Shown here: piece after piece, positions 54,263-63,573 of the stretch
Position numbering within the stretch: the stretch's first letter is position 1
How the letters are laid out: every line of letters starts with the position of its first letter
Source of the DNA: Brachyspira sp949287565
GTDB taxonomy: Bacteria > Spirochaetota > Brachyspiria > Brachyspirales > Brachyspiraceae
Reading direction: 5' to 3' (one strand)
DNA length: 64,000 nt
Assembly (NCBI RefSeq): GCF_036997615.1
Contig: NZ_JAWLQA010000010.1
Notes under the pieces: model-generated
Told to the model about the DNA's origin: nothing
Database searches by the model: none
Seen by the model: the letters and a program-made list of their open reading frames with translations, nothing else
Program-made: the position numbers and the translations under genes

Positions 54263-54835
54263 TTAATTTCTAATAATTTTATCTAATTTATCAGCTGTAA
54301 CGTAATATTTGTAATTATCACCGTTAAAATGTATTATAACCTGAAAGTCTGTTATAGAATCCTTTCCAAATCTCATTCTTAATGTATAATTGCCTTTATA
54401 ATCACTTGAATAATATGTATTTTTATTATTATCTAACTTAATATTATCAAAATTAAAAAGACCTCTAGCATGTACGCTAGCTATTTTATCTTCTTCATAA
54501 ATATCTACATATACCTGTATATCTTCAGGACCTACAGCATGAATTCCATCTAACAACTTAATATTTAATTGTCCTTTTCCGCCGTATTCTACAATACCAT
54601 TTAATGCCTCAATAGTTGGCTTATCACCATTATTATTTATTCCTGTACCTTCATTATCACTGCCATTATCATTAGAAGAAGTGTTACCTGAATTACTGCT
54701 TGTATTTCCTGAATTAGCATTATTTTCTGTGTTTTTTGTTTCATTATTATTTTGAACAGGATTTGCTGGATTATTATTTGCACATGATACGGCAAATAAA
54801 ATTATCATTATAATCAAAAATATTTTTGCTTTCAT
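54263..54835 (-). CDS. Asn/Ser-rich surface-type lipoprotein
   Basis: 190 residues. Lipobox LFAVSCAN, lipidated Cys18. Residues 19-75 are low complexity (NNNPANPVQNNNETKN, GNTSSNSGNTSSNDNG), containing a short duplicated GNTSSN unit, likely a flexible spacer. Residues 75-190 form a compact beta-rich domain (VEYGGKGQLNIKLLDG, GNYTLRMRFGKDSITDFQVI). Probably displayed on the outer envelope surface; binding partner unknown. AAGGAAA precedes the ATG. Confidence 0.65.
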   Translation of the reverse strand: MKAKIFLIIMIILFAVSCANNNPANPVQNNNETKNTENNANSGNTSSNSGNTSSNDNGSDNEGTGINNNGDKPTIEALNGIVEYGGKGQLNIKLLDGIHAVGPEDIQVYVDIYEEDKIASVHARGLFNFDNIKLDNNKNTYYSSDYKGNYTLRMRFGKDSITDFQVIIHFNGDNYKYYVTADKLDKIIRN

Positions 54836-55119
54836 TTTTTATTTCCTTATATTTTCTATGTATTAAATATAACATTTATAAATAAAAAGTAAAAATTTAC
54901 TTCATATTTTATTTTTATAAAGAAATAAAACTAAATTTACATAATACAAATAATATTAATAAATATAAAGATTTTATTTATAATTATAATAGAATTGTAA
55001 TGTATTTTTACTATATGATAAAAGTATATATATCACTGTAAAAATACATAAAATATAAAAAACAAAATTATTTATAATAAATATATGATTTATAATACAA
55101 ATTATACTTTTTTATTAAA
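54836..55119. other. Intergenic region
   Basis: 284 bases of AT-rich DNA between two minus-strand genes; leader of the lipoprotein gene. I see no terminator, repeat or supported ORF. Confidence 0.5.
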
Positions 55120-56058
55120 TTATTTATTTTTTAGATAATTATCAAAATATTCTATAGTTTTTTTCAAACCATCTTCCAATTTATATTCAGGCTTCCAATT
55201 AAGTTTTTCTTTAGCCAATGTTATATTAGGCTGTCTTTTTATAGGGTCATCTTTAGGAAGATCTTTGAAAACTATTTCTGATTTTGAATTTGTCATTTCT
55301 ATAATTTTTTGAGCAAATTCCAACACTGTCATTTCTGCTGGGTTTCCCAAATTTACAGGTCCTATAAAATTATCAGCATTCATCATTTTTACTGCCCCGT
55401 CTATCAAATCATCGCAATAACAAAAACTTCTGGTTTGGCTTCCATCTCCATAAACTGTTATAGGTATGTTTTGAAGTGCCTGTATAACAAAATTGGAAAC
55501 TACTCTGCCATCATGTTCATTCATTCTAGGTCCATAAGTATTAAATATTCTTATTATCTTTATATCTGTTTTATACTCTCTGTAATAATCCATCATCAAA
55601 GTTTCAGCACCTCTTTTACCTTCATCATAGCAGCTTCTTATGCCATTAGGATTAACATGTCCCCAATAGCTTTCATTTTGAGGATGCTCTAAAGAATCTC
55701 CATATACCTCACTAGTAGAAGCTTGAAGTATTCTAGCATTACAATCCCTTGCTAAATTAAGCATATTAAGTATACCGAAAATGCTTGTTTTAAAAGTATG
55801 CACAGGATTTCTCTGATAATGTATAGGTGAAGCAGGACAGGCAAAATTATAAATTTCATCGCATTCTATATGTATGGGTTCTGTTATATCATGTCTTATA
55901 GTCTCAAAATTTTTATTATCCAATAAATGTTCAATATTTTCTTTACTGCCTGTAAAAAAATTATCTATAGATATTACATAGTTTCCTTCATTTAACAATC
56001 TTTCACATAAATGAGAGCCTAAAAATCCAGCTCCACCTGTTACAATAATTCTTTTCAT
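55120..56058 (-). CDS. UDP-glucuronate decarboxylase (SDR, UXS type)
   Basis: 312 residues. GGAGFLGSH (8-16) binds NAD; the catalytic triad is T115/S116 with E117, Y144 and K148 (STSEVYG and YDEGK). HYQRNPVHTFKTSIFGILNML and LGNPAEMTVLEFA are specific to UXS, which converts UDP-glucuronate to UDP-xylose, rather than to dTDP-glucose dehydratases. It supplies a sugar for envelope polysaccharide. AAGGAT precedes the ATG. Isolated from other sugar genes here. Confidence 0.85.
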   Translation of the reverse strand: MKRIIVTGGAGFLGSHLCERLLNEGNYVISIDNFFTGSKENIEHLLDNKNFETIRHDITEPIHIECDEIYNFACPASPIHYQRNPVHTFKTSIFGILNMLNLARDCNARILQASTSEVYGDSLEHPQNESYWGHVNPNGIRSCYDEGKRGAETLMMDYYREYKTDIKIIRIFNTYGPRMNEHDGRVVSNFVIQALQNIPITVYGDGSQTRSFCYCDDLIDGAVKMMNADNFIGPVNLGNPAEMTVLEFAQKIIEMTNSKSEIVFKDLPKDDPIKRQPNITLAKEKLNWKPEYKLEDGLKKTIEYFDNYLKNK

Positions 56059-56137
56059 TATAAATATCCTTATATATTCTTTATGTATTCATATATATAT
56101 TATAACATATAATTAAATATTTCAAAACATTATTCTA

Positions 56138-56475
56138 ATTCCCGCCCATATATATTTTATGCCTCACTTTAAAATTATAACTTCATCTATCTTTAATGTT
56201 CATAGTGTAAAAGCATGCCCACCCTAGTATTAATTAGATTTACAACTAGCTTCACGCACGGTGTATATATACTAAAATATAAATAAAATTTGAATCATTA
56301 ACTGATTTATATTTTTTGATTCACTTAGCGTGCGTTGTGTTATCTTTAAATTTAAAAACTGCTTGGGTGGGTGTTAAAATTTCTTAATAAGCATAATAGA
56401 AATAAAAAGTGCAATTTCAAAATAAATACCTAAAAGCATAAAGGGTGGGGGTATGTAAATAAAATTTTAAATTAT
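56138..56475. repeat. Family A repeat: right arm, small unit, left arm
   Basis: Right arm (ATTCCCGCCC, then AAAGCATGCCCACCCTAG), small unit (CACGCACGGTG...TTAGCGTGCGTTG, 56251-56340), then left arm (CTTGGGTGGGTG, TTTCTTAATAAGCA, GGGTGGGGGTATGTAAATAAA). The right arm for this last left arm is missing. This order R-S-L shows the units can be read as an array. Fills the divergent gap before 56618. Confidence 0.75.
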
Positions 56476-56617
56476 AACATATATTAATGACAAAAATTGT
56501 CGTTTTTATAAAAAATTACAAAATAAATAACTTTAAATGCATTAAATAAATTCCTTAAGGTTTTTTTTATATTACCGTTAATATTAGCAGTTAATTACTA
56601 AAAAAGGAGTTCTTAGT

Positions 56618-56857
56618 ATGACTATCAATAGAATAAATAACAATGTACAGCAAACAGCACAAGTTCAAATGCCTGCTCCTAAAGAAAATACTGCAGCTCA
56701 AAACCCTACTAATATACAAAAGATAAGCCAGCAAGGAAGCGGCATGTCTCCTCTTTCAAGCAGATACACTTATGCTATAGGACGTGATGGTAAAAGATAC
56801 GTTTTACAGCTTAGAATAGATATATCTTCTGTAAGAGCTTTCAGTTCATTAGCATAA
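56618..56857 (+). CDS. SprA-like miniprotein
   Basis: 79 residues, with AAGGAG six bases before the ATG. The second half, SRYTYAIGRDGKRYVLQLRIDIS, matches the SprA-related family pattern 'YTYxxGxDGKRYxxGGEVxIDIS', in which a protease-like domain normally follows; here that domain is absent and the GGE is not conserved. The first half is polar and probably disordered. Possibly a truncated relative or a short regulatory version. Ends before a strong bidirectional terminator. Confidence 0.5.
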   Translation: MTINRINNNVQQTAQVQMPAPKENTAAQNPTNIQKISQQGSGMSPLSSRYTYAIGRDGKRYVLQLRIDISSVRAFSSLA

Positions 56858-56948
56858 ATATATTTTTTTGTATTATATTTATATTATGTAAACATCTATA
56901 CATTAGAAATATTTTTGTAAGGATAGTTCTATGTTGAATATTACTGTA

Positions 56949-56979
56949 TAAAAGCTGGAATTTAAACTTCCAGCTTTAT
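56949..56979. terminator. Bidirectional terminator
   Basis: AAAGCTGGAA and TTCCAGCTTT pair perfectly around TTTAAAC; sits between the plus-strand miniprotein and the minus-strand NfeD gene. Confidence 0.9.
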
Positions 56980-56989
56980 AATATTGTAT

Positions 56990-58324
56990 TTAACTAGATT
57001 TCTTTACTACTATTCTGTTTCCTTCTACAAGAATGACTTTTAAACTGCTGCCTTTATCTATAAATTCGCCTTCACTAACAGCATCATACTTCTTTCCATC
57101 TATGACTATATATCCTGAAGGTCTGAAAAAAGTATCGGCTACACCCTCTTTGCCCATTAAATCATCATAAGAAACACTTGAATGATATCCTGAAGTATCA
57201 CTATCTAATGTAATCTTATTTTTAAAATCTTTTGATTTACTCATAAATCTTGCAATCAGTACTATAAGTATAATATCTATTAACAAAGAAATAAATACCA
57301 CGAAAGAAGCAACAGCTATATTATGTATTCCGAAAGAAATAAATACACCGGACACAATTCCAATTATTCCAAGTATACCTGTAATCCCAAAACCTGGTAT
57401 AAGAAATAGCTCAACACAAAGAAGAATAAGACCAAGTATAAATATAGCAGGTGCTAAAAATGTGCTGCTTCCTGAAAAAAACTGAATAAAGAAAAATACA
57501 GCAAAAGCTATTATAGCTGTTACTCCACCGACACCAAACCCTGGAGTTTTTATTTCAATATATATTCCTGCTATTCCTATAGACATTAACATACTTAAAA
57601 CTAAAGGATTAAGAAGAAATTTCAATACTGAATCATAACCCTCTTCTTCTATATTTACTATTTCAGCATTACTCATATTTTTTAATTCTAATATTTCATT
57701 TATAGAATTAGCTTTTTTATCAGCTATATTTATGGCCACTGCCTCATCAGCACTTAATGTAAGTAAAGTCTTATCATCTAAATCTATACCGTCAGTTTTT
57801 TTAGTTAAAACTATAGTTTCATCAACCATAGCTTCAGCAGCTTTAGCATTCTTTTTCGTAGTTTCTGCAGATGATCTCATTGCAGCACGCATGGCACTCA
57901 CCTCTTTTTCTCCTGCCTTTTTAGGTTCATTGCCATTTAAATATACAGGAGTTGCTGCCCCTATAACGCTTCCGTCAGACATATAAATTTCTTTGGCACT
58001 CAATGATATTAAAGCTCCAGCAGATAATGCATTCTTATTAATATAAACAACTACAGGTACATTGCTTTCCATAATATAATTTTTTATAGATAAAGCTGAA
58101 GAAAGAAGCCCGCCAGGGGTATCAAGTTCTAATATAATCAAATCTGCCTTTTTATCATTTGCTTCGTCTATAGCCTTTTTTAAATATCCAGCATACCATC
58201 TGTCTATCTCTTGGAATTCCTGTTTTTTTATAACATAAACTTTACCATCTTTTGAATATAAATAATTAGAAAAAATAAAAATGCTCAAAAAAAGCATTAT
58301 CAATATATTATTAAATTTTTTCAT
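56990..58324 (-). CDS. NfeD-family membrane protein with ClpP-class protease domain
   Basis: 444 residues from ATG 58324 (a GTG nine bases upstream is in frame but badly spaced for GAGTGAG). Signal peptide, then a serine-protease-like domain: LILELDTPGGLLSSA and KNALSAGALISLSA hold the nucleophile Ser, and KKNAKAAEAMVDE supplies the basic residue, as in membrane-bound ClpP-class proteins. A run of membrane segments (VLSMLMSIGIAGIYIEI, VGGVTAIIAFAVFFF and others) leads to a soluble OB-like NfeD domain (GKEGVADTFFRPSGYIVIDG). Usually paired with a stomatin gene, absent here. Acts in membrane-protein quality control. Confidence 0.85.
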   Translation of the reverse strand: MKKFNNILIMLFLSIFIFSNYLYSKDGKVYVIKKQEFQEIDRWYAGYLKKAIDEANDKKADLIILELDTPGGLLSSALSIKNYIMESNVPVVVYINKNALSAGALISLSAKEIYMSDGSVIGAATPVYLNGNEPKKAGEKEVSAMRAAMRSSAETTKKNAKAAEAMVDETIVLTKKTDGIDLDDKTLLTLSADEAVAINIADKKANSINEILELKNMSNAEIVNIEEEGYDSVLKFLLNPLVLSMLMSIGIAGIYIEIKTPGFGVGGVTAIIAFAVFFFIQFFSGSSTFLAPAIFILGLILLCVELFLIPGFGITGILGIIGIVSGVFISFGIHNIAVASFVVFISLLIDIILIVLIARFMSKSKDFKNKITLDSDTSGYHSSVSYDDLMGKEGVADTFFRPSGYIVIDGKKYDAVSEGEFIDKGSSLKVILVEGNRIVVKKSS

Positions 58325-58410
58325 AAATCTCACTCTCTTATTAAATATATATTATTATTTTAGTATAACTTATATTTTTTTCAAGCATAATTATAAGTCT
58401 ATAAAACTTT

Positions 58411-58863
58411 ATTCTAATTCCCGCCCTTTTTTCTATAAAGTACAATTTAGAAATTTATACTTAATCATTTTTTATATACCAGCACTGAAATTATAACGCC
58501 CGCCCAAAATCTTATTAAAATTTATAATTTTTTCAACGCCGTTTAATAAGACTATAATTTATTGATTAAATTATAATTAAAAAAACAGCATATATTTTAA
58601 GCGTATCACAGCGGCGGTGAGAAATCAACAAATTTAAAAAAATCTTGGGTGGGATGCTAATGGATTCTAATTGAGTCACTAAGGAAATTAAAAGTTTGAA
58701 TTCAGATTTAAACTATAAATATAAAGGGTGGGGAGTGAAAATAAAGCTTTAAAACTTAATTACATACCCCGCCCTTTTTTCTATAAAATACAATTTAGAA
58801 ATTTCTGCTTAATTATTCTTATATGCCAACACTGAAATTATAACGCCCGCCCAAGTTTTATTT
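58411..58863. repeat. Family A tandem arrangement, R-(S)-L-R
   Basis: Right arm (58411-58533) with CCCGCCCTTTTTTCTATAAAG and TATAACGCCCGCCCAA, a degenerate small unit ending CAGCGGCGGTG, then left arm (CTTGGGTGGGATG, TTCTAATTGAGTCAC, GGGTGGGGAGTG) and a second right arm (58768-58863) nearly identical to the first. The near-identity of the two right arms, about 360 bases apart, indicates recent local duplication. Fills the gap between the NfeD and EamA genes. Confidence 0.75.
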
Positions 58864-58879
58864 ATACTGCAGAACTTTT

Positions 58880-59317
58880 TCATGACTGGAGACTTATTAT
58901 CAATGTACCTGCCACTATAAAAAGCACACCTATAATGATTTTTATATTCAAAGCCTCTTTTAAAAATATTGCCGCTAATATTATGGTAAAAACTATAGAA
59001 AGTTTATCTATAACTATTACCTTGTTAACATTGCCAATCTGTAAAGCCTTGAAATAAAAAAGCCATGATAAACCTGTTGCTATGCCGGATAATACTATAA
59101 ATATAATAGTCTTTGTATTAAGATTTTTTATAGTTTCTATTGTGTTTATAGAGTTCACAGAATTTGTATAAAATACTATAACCCAAGACATTATTAATAT
59201 TATAATAGTTCTTATGGCAGTTGCTAAATTTGAATTAATTCCAGCTAAACCTATCTTTATAAGGATAGCAGTAAGAGATGCAAATATTGATGATAATAAT
59301 GCAAAAATAATATCCAT
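58880..59317 (-). CDS. EamA-family drug/metabolite transporter, single-repeat form
   Basis: 145 residues, four to five membrane segments, half the usual 300-residue EamA/DMT length, which is a known short subtype. SSIFASLTAILIKIGLAGI and LSGIATGLSWLFYFKALQIG with the following LS.VFTIILAAIFLKEAL are typical. May act as a dimer. No identified substrate. It is followed on the same strand by NfeD after a family A array; the ribosome site is weak. Confidence 0.75.
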   Translation of the reverse strand: MDIIFALLSSIFASLTAILIKIGLAGINSNLATAIRTIIILIMSWVIVFYTNSVNSINTIETIKNLNTKTIIFIVLSGIATGLSWLFYFKALQIGNVNKVIVIDKLSIVFTIILAAIFLKEALNIKIIIGVLFIVAGTLIISLQS

Positions 59318-59372
59318 AGAAAAGCCTTTAATTTTTAATATAGTGTTTTTAATATTATGTTTTTATAATGAA

Positions 59373-60218
59373 TTATTTTTTGTTCATAATGTTTTTATGA
59401 AGATAAAGCACATTATCTAAAAGCATAGAAACTGTAACACTTCCAACACCATTAGGTACAGGAGTAATATAAGAAGCTAACTTTGAAGCCTCCTCAAAAT
59501 TAACATCTCCTTTTAAAGAACCGTCCTCTAATACATTTATACCTATATCTATAACTACAGCTCCTTCCTTTATATATTCGCCTGTAATGAATTCTGCCTT
59601 TCCTATAGATACGCATAATATATCAGCATTCTTACAAAGCTCTTTTAAATTCTTAGTCTTTGAATGTGCTATTGTTACAGTAGCTGACTTCTGTAAAAGT
59701 AAATGAGCTAAAGGCTTTCCAACTATCTCACTTCTTCCTATAACAACTGCATTAGCACCTTCAATCTTAATGCCGGATTTCTCTATTAAAGCCATAGCAC
59801 TCTTAGCAGTACAAGGGGCTAAATTGCTATCACCTATAAATATTCTTCCCAAATTAACATGAGATATTGCATCTGCATCTTTTTCTATTGAAATAGTTTC
59901 ATAAACTTTTTTCTTGCTTATATGTTTAGGAAGAGGCATTTGAATCATTATTCCGCTTGTTTCTGATTCTTTATTCAAATATTCTATCAATGTTAAAAAA
60001 TCTTTCTCTGTTGTACTTACAGGAAGATTATGCAAAGAACCTATCATCCCAACACTTTCGGCCTGCTTCTTTGCCCTTGTAAAATAAACCTCTGTAGATT
60101 TATCATCTTCAAAATATAGAAAATCTATTCTTGGTTTCTTTTCAAGAAGTTCTGTTTCCTTCTTTATTCTCTCTTTTATCTCTTTTGCTAATTCTCTGCC
60201 ATCTAAAATATTAGACAT
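59373..60218 (-). CDS. folD: Methylenetetrahydrofolate dehydrogenase/cyclohydrolase
   Basis: 281 residues. Interconverts 5,10-methylene-THF and 10-formyl-THF in one-carbon metabolism. YFTRAKKQAE carries the catalytic Lys, GIMIQMPLP the substrate loop Gln, AVVIGRSEIVGKPLAHLLL the nucleotide site, and the end NGVGSVTVSMLLDNV the usual PGGVGPMT region in a diverged form. KDADAISHVN and PCTAKSA are also shifted from the common KDVDGF and PCTP, so it is a divergent FolD. AAGGAG precedes the ATG. Confidence 0.9.
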   Translation of the reverse strand: MSNILDGRELAKEIKERIKKETELLEKKPRIDFLYFEDDKSTEVYFTRAKKQAESVGMIGSLHNLPVSTTEKDFLTLIEYLNKESETSGIMIQMPLPKHISKKKVYETISIEKDADAISHVNLGRIFIGDSNLAPCTAKSAMALIEKSGIKIEGANAVVIGRSEIVGKPLAHLLLQKSATVTIAHSKTKNLKELCKNADILCVSIGKAEFITGEYIKEGAVVIDIGINVLEDGSLKGDVNFEEASKLASYITPVPNGVGSVTVSMLLDNVLYLHKNIMNKK

Positions 60219-60338
60219 ATAATCTCCTTATAAAAATTTCAGTTTGAAATTTTCTTATTATTTTTTATTATAATATAATGCCGTAAAATAAAATACAAGT
60301 ATAGATTTTTTAATATTTATATTGTATATTATTTAACT

Positions 60339-61559
60339 ATGATAAAAAAAATATTCATTATCTTTTTTACTGCCATAACTATAAGCAGCATATCATTTGC
60401 TCAGAAAAAAATAATAATATTTGAAACAGACTATAGTAATAATTATAACTCTTATGCTGTTAAAGATATTATAATAAAAAATTTATTCGTTAATTCTGAC
60501 TTTCGTATAATACCTTATATGCCTTATAAAAAAAATAGTTATAAAGAAATAAAATCTAAAATTAAAGAACTCACCTTAAATAATAATGCAGATTTATCAA
60601 TAACCTATGATCTATTTAAATATAAAAACGGACTCGTACTTAATTATGTGATATTTGACAGAGAAAAACCTAATGAATGGAGAGAAAAAAATATTTATTC
60701 AAAAGAAGAAAATTTCTTTGAATCTATTAATAAAGTATTAGAAGAGATATGTTCCTACTCTAAAAAAAATGATAATCTTATAACCGAGGATGAATATATT
60801 TCTCTTATAGGATATTACAGCCAAATAGTAAATAATATTGAGGACAATAATAATAATGAAAATAAGAAAAAAATTTATGAAATGTTTTTTAATTTCTATA
60901 AAGATAATATTTATTTCAATATGGATTATTTGGAATATTTGACAGAAAATGGAAATAGAAATTCTCTTAATGATATGAATACTATAGTAGAAAATATGGA
61001 AAAATATTTAGATAAAAATAATCATTACTATTTATCTGCTTTAGGAGATTTATATTACAGTAAATATAAAATCAATGTTGAAAATGAAGATATAGATATT
61101 AGTATAGAAAATTATACAAAAGCAATAAATGCTAAAAATTATAATTACATATATTATAAAAAACTTGCCAATGCTTATATATTAAAAAATGATTATGATA
61201 ATGCTTCAAAGTCTTATAATGCCGCTATAAAAATTTATGATAAAGATACTGCTTTAATAAAAGATGCTGTTTATATGCTTAGAAAAGATATGAATAAAAA
61301 TGGCAATTTAGTAATAGAATATTTGAAAAAGATTATAGATATAAATAAAAATGATGATGAGGCTTTAGAAGAATTAGCAGGTATATACGAAAATCTTGGC
61401 GATAAATATAATGCACAAATATATTATACTAAACTTCTTGAAGCTGTTAATTATAATCTTTATATAATCAATAATGAAAAACCTAATCCTGTACTTTACG
61501 ATAAATACATAAAAAAACGAAATGAAATAACAAAAAAGCTAGAAAAATTAAAGATATAA
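60339..61559 (+). CDS. Exported TPR-type protein
   Basis: 406 residues. N-terminal signal peptide (KKIFIIFFTAITISSISFA). The mature N-terminal part has an alpha/beta pattern (KKIIIFETDYSNNYNSYAVK, NNADLSITYDLF) that resembles periplasmic binding or TolB-like domains. Residues about 225-350 are TPR units (YYKKLANAYILKNDYDNASKSYNAA, ALEELAGIYENLGDKYNAQIYYTK). Likely periplasmic or outer-membrane associated. The leader is short with no clear ribosome site. Function unknown. Confidence 0.65.
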   Translation: MIKKIFIIFFTAITISSISFAQKKIIIFETDYSNNYNSYAVKDIIIKNLFVNSDFRIIPYMPYKKNSYKEIKSKIKELTLNNNADLSITYDLFKYKNGLVLNYVIFDREKPNEWREKNIYSKEENFFESINKVLEEICSYSKKNDNLITEDEYISLIGYYSQIVNNIEDNNNNENKKKIYEMFFNFYKDNIYFNMDYLEYLTENGNRNSLNDMNTIVENMEKYLDKNNHYYLSALGDLYYSKYKINVENEDIDISIENYTKAINAKNYNYIYYKKLANAYILKNDYDNASKSYNAAIKIYDKDTALIKDAVYMLRKDMNKNGNLVIEYLKKIIDINKNDDEALEELAGIYENLGDKYNAQIYYTKLLEAVNYNLYIINNEKPNPVLYDKYIKKRNEITKKLEKLKI

Positions 61560-61642
61560 TTCCTCCATAATATTTCATAAACAATATATACAAAAAAACA
61601 TATTTATTGTATAATCGAGAAAATACTATAGAGGAATAAAAA

Positions 61643-63055
61643 ATGGAAATTATTAATAGTATAATAACAAATACCAATAATGTAATGTATGGTTATTTAT
61701 TGTTGGCAGTGTTTTTTGTTATTTCTGTTTTCTTTACTATAAGATTAAAAGGAATACAAATTTCGCATTCTATACATGCTTTAAAACTTCTATTCTCTAA
61801 ACATGAAAAAGGAGATGGAGTTTCAGGATTTGTAAGTTTTTGTATAAGCACAGCTTCAAGAGTTGGTACAGGAAATATTACCGGAGTTATGACTGCGGTT
61901 TCTGCGGGCGGGCCCGGTGCTTTATTCTGGATGTGGATAATGGCTCTTTTAGGCGGAAGTTTAGCTTTTTCAGAAAGTACATTAGCACAGCTTTACAAAG
62001 AAAAAGATTCTCAAGGAAAGTTTATAGGAGGAGCTTCTTTCTATATAAAAAGCAGATTAAAAAAACCAATATTAGCAATATTATTTGCTTTATGTATGAT
62101 ATTCACATATACAACTTTTAATGGAGTTCAGGCCAACACAATATCAAATGCCTTATCAAAATATAATGTATCTGTTTATATCACAGCTATTGTTTTAACA
62201 GTAATTACAGGAATAATATTATTCAGCAAAAAAAGAGAAACTATAACTCATGCATGCGTATTTATAGTACCTGTTATGGCAATACCTTATATATTGATAG
62301 GACTTATTATATTCTTTACTAATTTGTCTTCAGTACCTTTGGCATTCCAAAATATATTTGTGCAGGCTTTCAAACCTAGTGCTATTTTCGGCGGTGCTAT
62401 AGGAATTACAGTTTCAAACGGATTAAAAAGAGGTTTATTCTCAAATGAGGCTGGTATGGGAGGTGCTCCTCATGCTGCTGCAGCTGCTCATACTTCTCAT
62501 CCTTGTAAACAGGGTTTAATACAGATGTTCTCCGTATTTACTGATACTATATTAATATGTTCTATTTCAGGATTCATACTTCTATTATCTCCAGAAGCTA
62601 TGAATGAAGTTAAAAATATGGAAGGTATTAATTTATTCCAATATGCTATGGAATCACATTTGGGAAGTTTTGGTTCTATATTTATTACAGTATGTATATT
62701 ATTATTCTCTTACAGCTCTATATTAGGAAATTTCTTCTATATAAAAACTGGTGCTGCTGCTGTAAAAGATAATTTTGTAGCCTATATAATAGTAGGACTT
62801 ATGACTATAGTAATGGTGTTTGCCGGATCATTGGCTGAGTTCAAAACTATATGGGGAGCAGGCGATATGTTTATGGGCTTTATGGCTTTATTAAACATCA
62901 TAGTTATGGTAATACTTAATAAGCCTGTGTATTTGCTTACTAAACATTATGTAAGTCAATTAAAAGAACATAAAGAGCCTACATTCCATAAAAACTTAAT
63001 AGAAGAATTAAAAACAGATGATGCTATCACTCAATGGGATGATAAAAACAATTAA
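61643..63055 (+). CDS. Alanine/glycine:cation symporter (AGCS family)
   Basis: 470 residues, about ten to twelve membrane segments. SFCISTASRVGTGNITGVMTAV is the AGCS signature and FSNEAGMGGAPHAAAAAHTSHP the second conserved block. Sodium-coupled uptake of alanine or glycine through the inner membrane. GAGGAA precedes the ATG; a terminator follows. Alone in its transcription unit. Confidence 0.93.
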   Translation: MEIINSIITNTNNVMYGYLLLAVFFVISVFFTIRLKGIQISHSIHALKLLFSKHEKGDGVSGFVSFCISTASRVGTGNITGVMTAVSAGGPGALFWMWIMALLGGSLAFSESTLAQLYKEKDSQGKFIGGASFYIKSRLKKPILAILFALCMIFTYTTFNGVQANTISNALSKYNVSVYITAIVLTVITGIILFSKKRETITHACVFIVPVMAIPYILIGLIIFFTNLSSVPLAFQNIFVQAFKPSAIFGGAIGITVSNGLKRGLFSNEAGMGGAPHAAAAAHTSHPCKQGLIQMFSVFTDTILICSISGFILLLSPEAMNEVKNMEGINLFQYAMESHLGSFGSIFITVCILLFSYSSILGNFFYIKTGAAAVKDNFVAYIIVGLMTIVMVFAGSLAEFKTIWGAGDMFMGFMALLNIIVMVILNKPVYLLTKHYVSQLKEHKEPTFHKNLIEELKTDDAITQWDDKNN

Positions 63056-63081
63056 ACAAAATTAATCTAATAAAAAATAAT

Positions 63082-63118
63082 AAGGGCTTACACTTGATTA
63101 AAAGTGAAGCCCTTTATT
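63082..63118. terminator. Terminator after the AGCS gene
   Basis: GGGCTTACACTT and AAGTGAAGCCC pair with a one-base bulge around GATTAA; T-rich on both sides, so it may also end the minus-strand SecB-like gene. Confidence 0.85.
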
Positions 63119-63135
63119 TTTAATAATGATAAAAA

Positions 63136-63573
63136 TCATTCTTTATCTTTTATTTTATCTACTTTTATTTTACTCAAGTTTACAATAGGCAAATCTATAG
63201 GAGGAAGTTTAGCCATAACCGAAATTTGAGCTACTATTGGCCTTAAATATGAATACAATATAGAAGCTAAATTTGGAAATACTTTTTCATCTAATTTACC
63301 ATTATAAATAAATATCCCAGAAATTTTTGATTGAATTATACCTATATCTGTAATTTTATCAACATCTATATTTTGATGCAGTCTCAATGCTACAGATAAA
63401 TCAAACTGCAATTTATTTTCTTCTTTTTTTAATAGGTATGAAGCTCCTAAAGATAAATCCATATCTATACTGTCCATTGTTATTGGATCATTACTTTGAT
63501 AAAAATTTAATTCCATAAGTTTTGAAGATTTTAATTCTATTTCTGATTTTTCATTATATGGAAATATTTTCAT
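63136..63573 (-). CDS. SecB-like chaperone
   Basis: 145 residues. The C-terminal half FPNLASILYSYLRPIVAQIS followed by PPIDLPIVNL is the typical end of SecB-like proteins ('P.lr..i..lt...g.pP..lp.'). AGAGG is well placed before the ATG. It overlaps the upstream 102-residue gene by 20 bases, so the two are coupled. Stand-alone SecB-like proteins can be export chaperones or the chaperone partner of a toxin-antitoxin module; the coupled gene decides which, and it is not recognised. Confidence 0.65.
   Translation of the reverse strand: MKIFPYNEKSEIELKSSKLMELNFYQSNDPITMDSIDMDLSLGASYLLKKEENKLQFDLSVALRLHQNIDVDKITDIGIIQSKISGIFIYNGKLDEKVFPNLASILYSYLRPIVAQISVMAKLPPIDLPIVNLSKIKVDKIKDKE

Noticed and set aside
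56341..56470. G-quadruplex as the function of family A G-runs
   Set aside because: The G-runs come in pairs about 70 bases apart, giving long loops; the strand-complementary arms favour an ordinary hairpin, so a quadruplex is not needed.
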